Source: DATFDN01 sp963756495 (lineage in GTDB: Bacteria > Pseudomonadota > Alphaproteobacteria > Acetobacterales > Acetobacteraceae). Taken from it: a stretch of DNA of 64,000 nucleotides. The stretch lies in NCBI GenBank assembly GCA_963756495.1, contig CAVWNS010000014.1, forward strand, positions 248,001 through 312,000. Direction: 5' to 3'. Positions 60,687-64,000 of the stretch are shown here, in pieces (the first letter of the stretch is position 1; each line of letters opens with the position of its first letter). The notes beneath the pieces were generated by a model. The model made no database searches and was not told the DNA's origin. It was given only the letters and a program-made list of their open reading frames with translations. The translations under genes were made by a program, and so were the position numbers.

Positions 60687-61941
60687 TCTCGGCCCCGTTG
60701 ATCTCGTCCAGGATCGGCAAAAGGTATTCGGCGAACACCGCCGGGTTCTCGGCGAACGGGAAGTGCCCGATGCCCGGCATCGCCTGGAAGCGCGCGCCAG
60801 GGATCTTCGCCGCCGTCGCCGCCGACATCTCGGTGGTGCAGGAATAGTCGTATTCGCCGGTCAGCATGAACAGCCCGGCGCGGCGCGCGTCGATCCCCGC
60901 CACCCGCTCGCGCGCGTCCCAATCGCCGGCATAAAAGCAGATGTCGCCGTAGAACACGCCCGGCCCGCTCTGCGCGTAATGCCACAGATACCTCGGCCGC
61001 GCACTCGGTCGGGCTCTGCGGCGCCATCAGCCCCTCGATCCATTCCGGCACGAAGAAGCCGGCATTGACCGCCGGGTGCATGGGCCAGGCGTTCAGCCGC
61101 CGCTCCATCCGGTCACACGCCTCGCAGGCGATGATGCCGGCGAAGCGGTCGGGGAAGCGCAGCGCCAGCTCCAGGCAGATCTCGCCCGACATCGACGCGC
61201 CCAGCACGATCGGGCGCGACAGCCCGGCTGCGGCGATGAACGCCATGATCAGCTCGACATACAGGTCCGTGTCGAGCCGCCACGCTCCCGGCGCGGCGCC
61301 CGCGGGCGGCGGCGACTTGCCATGCCAGGGCAGATCGAAGGCGACGAGGCGATGCGCCCGCGTGACCCGCTCATCCGCCATCAGCCGATGGAACTGCCGC
61401 CCGTCGGCGCCCGCCGTGTGCAGGCACAGAACGTCCCGCCCGCGACCCGCCGCCTCCTGGAATAGATCGCGTAGGGCACGCCCGCGCACGACGATCGGCA
61501 CATAGCGACCGGTCGCCGGCGGCAACGGCGTGGCGCCGAGCGATGGCCGCAGCGAGACCGGCGCCGGGGCCGCGTTGCCCAGCGCCAGCCATTTGCCGAT
61601 CTCCAGCACCCGGCGCAGCACATGCGCGTGCTGGTGAAAGCCGAGCGCGTCGCCCTCGACCCGCGCGCCGGGCACGCGCGCCAGCATGGCGAACAGGCTG
61701 TGATGGTGGCGCGGCGGCACGGCCTGCAGATACTTCGCCCAGACTTCGGCCGGCGCGGCGAAGGTGAAGTCGGGCGGGCCGCCGATCTCCGAACCCGAAC
61801 CCTCGGCGAAGGTGAATCCCGCAATGCCCGCTCCGGTGTCGATCGCGAAGCGCGCCGCCCACGTGCCGCTGCCAGGCGCCCAGCACGGGATCGTCGGCGC
61901 AGGCGGCGTCGCCAAGCCGCACTGTCGGGGAAGCCGGTCAT
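60674..61941 (-). pseudogene. Alpha/beta hydrolase with N-terminal extension, frameshifted as sequenced
   Basis: From ATG 61941 (overlapping the upstream stop) about 420 residues are spread over frames with breaks near 61920, 61870 and 60995. Residues ~1-140 form an SCP2-like domain (GIAGFTFAEGSGSE, DFTFAAPAEVWAKYLQAVPPRHH). The rest is an alpha/beta hydrolase: V-L-C-L-H-T-A-G-A-D-G, VAFDLPWHGKSPPP, the nucleophile region VLGASMSGEICLELAL and a catalytic-His-like GIGHFPFAENP. It belongs to a catabolic-looking operon with the dehydrogenase and HbpS-like genes; substrate unknown. Confidence 0.75.
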
Positions 61942-62829
61942 GCCGGGTCGATCACCCGCAGCACCACCGGATGATAGGCATCGCCCATTCCCCGCCGCTC
62001 GGCCTCCCGCAGGCGCTCCATGGCCAGATCCGCCCCCGGAACGTCGACCCCCGCCTCGCGCGCCATCTCCAGTGCGTAGGAGAGGTCCTTCATGGCGTAG
62101 CGCGTCGAGAAGGCGCGCTCGGGGAAGTCGCCGGGCAGCATCGCCTTCATGCCGTGGCTGCGCAGCACGAAACTGTCGCCCGAGCCCTTGGCGATGGCCG
62201 GCAGCAGCACCTCGGCGCGGCACGCCCTGGCGCCGGCCCAGCGCCATCGCCTCGGCCAGCGCCTGCGTATTCTGGAAAACCAGCATGTTGTTGAGGATTT
62301 TCACCACCTGGCCGCATGCCGACCTTCCCGCAATGCGTGATGTCGGTGCCCATCGTCGCCAGCACCGGGCGGACATGGGCGAACATCGCCTCGCTCGCGC
62401 CGACCATGATGGACAGCTCGCCGCGCGCCGCCGCCTCGCGCGTGCGGGCCACCGGCGCATCCGCGAAACCGATGCCCGCGCCCGCCAGCCGCGCGCCGAT
62501 CTCGCGGGTCAGCGCGACGGGCGAGGTGCTGGTGTCCACCACGCACTGCCCCGCCGCCAGGCGCGGCTCGATCGCCGCGACCACGTCCTGCACGGCGCGC
62601 CCGTCGGGCAGCGACAGCAGGATCAGGTCGCAGCGTCGCGATCTCGGCTTGCATGGCCGCGGCCGTGACCCCCGACGCCCGCGAGCCGCTCCAGCGGCTC
62701 CTGGCGCAGATCGTGCGCGAGCACCGGCCAGCCGCCCCGGCGCGCGAGATGGCCGCACATCGGCTCGCCCATCACGCCGAGCCCAATGAACCCGATGCGC
62801 GCGATCGGGCGCAGCGCCGTCCCGCTCAT
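61938..62829 (-). pseudogene. NAD(P)-dependent 3-hydroxyisobutyrate-dehydrogenase-like oxidoreductase, frameshifted
   Basis: ATG 62829 follows GGAGGAG. Across frames it reads IARIGFIGLGVMGEPMCGHLARRG (dinucleotide fold), V-L-A-H-D-L, LILLSLPDGRAV, CVVDTSTSPVALTREIGARLAGAGIGFADAPVAR, G-Q-V-V-K-I-L-N-N-M-L with the catalytic Lys, and MKDLSYALEMAREAGVDVPGADLA. At least three indels (about 62685, 62640, 62310-62220) interrupt it. Members oxidise beta-hydroxy acids or reduce tartronate semialdehyde-like compounds. First gene of the three-gene minus-strand unit. Confidence 0.8.
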
Positions 62830-62950
62830 TCTTGGCTCCTCCATCCCCTCGCCACAGGCAGTCTGCGAACCCCGCCCAGGGCTGTCAAAGCGGGCCGTGC
62901 CGGGCGATGCTGCGCCGGCAGGGCAGGGGAGAGCCGCCGATGTATGCCGC

Positions 62951-63824
62951 GTGCGCGGAACCCGGATGTACTTCGACATCGAAGGCGCGGGCCTGGTGCC
63001 CGAGGGCGCGACGATGCGCGAGCGGCCGGTCGCGCTGGTGATCCACGGCGGCCCCGGCGGCGACCATTCGGGCTTCAAGCCCGGCATGAGCCCGCTCGCC
63101 CAACGGATGCAGCTCGTCTATTTCGACCATCGCGGTCAGGGCCGCTCCGATCGCGCCGACCCGCCCACCTACACGCTGGACGAGAACGTGCAGGACATGG
63201 AGGCGCTGCGCCGCCATCTCGGCCTCGGTCCCGTCGTCAGCATCGGCACCTCCTATGGTGGCATGGTCGCGATGGCGCACGCCGCCCGCTATCCGGAGGC
63301 GGTCTCGCACCTTGTCCTGATCGTCACCGCCGCGCATGGCGGGTTCATTCCCCGTGCCCAGGCGATCCTGGCCGAGCGCGGCACCGACGCACAGCGGCAG
63401 GCGTGCGAGAAGCTGTGGACAGGCGGGTTCCAGACGGATGCCGAGATGCGCGAGTACTATCGCCTGATGGGCCCGCTCTACGCCCGCCGCCATGACGAGA
63501 GCGCGGCGGCAGCCGGCCGCGCCCGCGCCGACGTACTCGCCGGAGCCGCTGAACCGCGCCTTCGGGCCCGAGGGGTTCCTGCGCGGCTTCGACCTGCGCC
63601 CGGAACTGTCGCGCATCATCGCGCCGACGCTGATCCTCGCCGGCCGGCACGACTGGATCTGCCCGCCCGAATTCTCCGAGGAGATCCACCGGCTGATCCC
63701 GGGCTCGCAACTGCGAATGTTCGAGCACAGCAGCCATTCGATCCGGGTGGACGAGCCGGCGGCGATGATCGAGGCGATCACGACGTTCGTGGAAGATTCC
63801 CCGGCTGGGCGAAGCGGAGGCTGA
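62951..63824 (+). pseudogene. Proline-iminopeptidase-like alpha/beta hydrolase, one frameshift as sequenced
   Basis: The frame from GTG 62951 (or ATG 62966) gives MYFDIEGAGLVPEG, VALVIHGGPGGDHSGFKPGM (oxyanion hole), L-V-Y-F-D-H-R-G-Q-G-R-S and the nucleophile motif IGTSYGGMVAMAHA. After about 63525 another frame continues with EPLNRAFGPEGFLRGFDLR, LILAGRHDWICPPE (acid) and FEHSSHSIRVDEP (catalytic His). One extra base explains the break. About 290 residues, normal for S33-type peptidases and related esterases. It is divergent from the dehydrogenase unit. Confidence 0.82.
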
Positions 63825-64000
63825 TCGCCGGGTCCAGCGCCGATTCGTCGCCGGCGGCCATGAAGGCGATCCGCAGGATCGCGCTGCCGGCCAGGATCGC
63901 CAGGGAGGCGAGGGCGGACAGCGCCCGCGACCGTCGCGGCAACAGCATCAGCGAGGCCGCGTGCAGCCCGAGGGGCACGACCGTCCCCAACCCGTCGGCG
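63778..64000 (-). CDS. C-terminal end of an NrfD/PsrC-like membrane subunit, 5' partial
   Basis: The frame is open to the window edge. The visible ~73 residues have a final hydrophobic span (ALSALASLAILAGSAILRIAFM) followed by AAGDESALDPAISLRFAQPGNLP, which resembles the end of NrfD-type quinone-interacting membrane anchors of molybdoenzymes. The last 47 bases overlap the convergent hydrolase gene. The family call is tentative because only the C-terminus is present. Confidence 0.45.
   Translation of the reverse strand, partial: ADGLGTVVPLGLHAASLMLLPRRSRALSALASLAILAGSAILRIAFMAAGDESALDPAISLRFAQPGNLPRTS

Noticed and set aside
62653..63495. A 280-residue plus-strand frame
   Set aside because: It is out of frame with the hydrolase and antisense to the dehydrogenase; the hydrolase motifs lie in the adjacent frame from 62951.
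1..64000. CRISPR array
   Set aside because: No regularly spaced short repeats with unique spacers are visible anywhere; the only tandem repeats are the 16-bp and 603-bp duplications.

Overview
This is a high-GC alphaproteobacterial chromosome segment, most likely from the Acetobacteraceae/Rhodospirillales. That placement is an inference from gene content and order: ubiE-coaBC-dut, then mutM / enoyl-CoA hydratase / rpsT / dnaA, then aroE-coaE-dnaQ; DUF1674, a SAM-II riboswitch in front of metZ, a K+-independent proton pyrophosphatase, and frequent GTG starts with 4-base overlaps. No ribosomal RNA or CRISPR array is seen.

Layout. 1-4.9 kb: the edge of a decayed prophage (tail tape-measure-like protein and small hypotheticals) ending at the 3' end of a tRNA-Ala gene. 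5.1-32.5 kb: ordinary core genes. These include folD, a GST, a Nlp/S24-like divergent regulator pair, metZ under a SAM-II riboswitch, apaG, folE, an orphan Rieske gene petA, a two-aminotransferase plus double-GNAT operon, a potFGHI-type importer directly downstream of the ergothioneine genes egtB-egtD, selB, a nitrate/taurine-like ABC transporter with a fused double permease, dut-coaBC-ubiE, and mutM-ech-rpsT. 32.5-47.5 kb: dnaA, hppA, tRNA-Ile2, ettA, a GNAT, mlaA/mlaC, metF, uvrD, rsmB, aroE-coaE-dnaQ.

47.5-64 kb is accessory and mobile. A 2.16-kb IS1595-like element has 35-bp inverted ends. Besides its transposase it carries three passenger ORFs, one of them AT-rich with a HEPN-type R-N-x3-H motif. 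It has cut into a conserved neighbour gene. Next come a LexA-like S24 regulator with a nested palindromic operator, a glutathionyl-hydroquinone reductase/aldo-keto reductase pair, a TPR-glycosyltransferase next to a protein made of WY/HY repeats, and a nested insertion-sequence graveyard (IS21 into IS481 into IS5). A 603-bp tandem duplication there joins IS5 and heme-binding-protein gene fragments. The window closes with a degradation-type cluster (HbpS/GlcG-like, hydrolase, 3-hydroxyisobutyrate-dehydrogenase-like, hydrolase) and the end of an NrfD-like membrane protein.

A striking feature is a heavy load of one-base indels, about 20 of them between 37.9 and 44.0 kb, plus others in dnaA, egtB, yqjG, istA/istB and the last 4 kb. 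Because housekeeping genes (dnaA, uvrD, metF) are hit while long genes such as selB, coaBC, hppA and rsmB are intact, locally poor consensus sequence is the simplest reading. Those genes are typed here as pseudogenes only in the sense of 'frameshifted as sequenced'.
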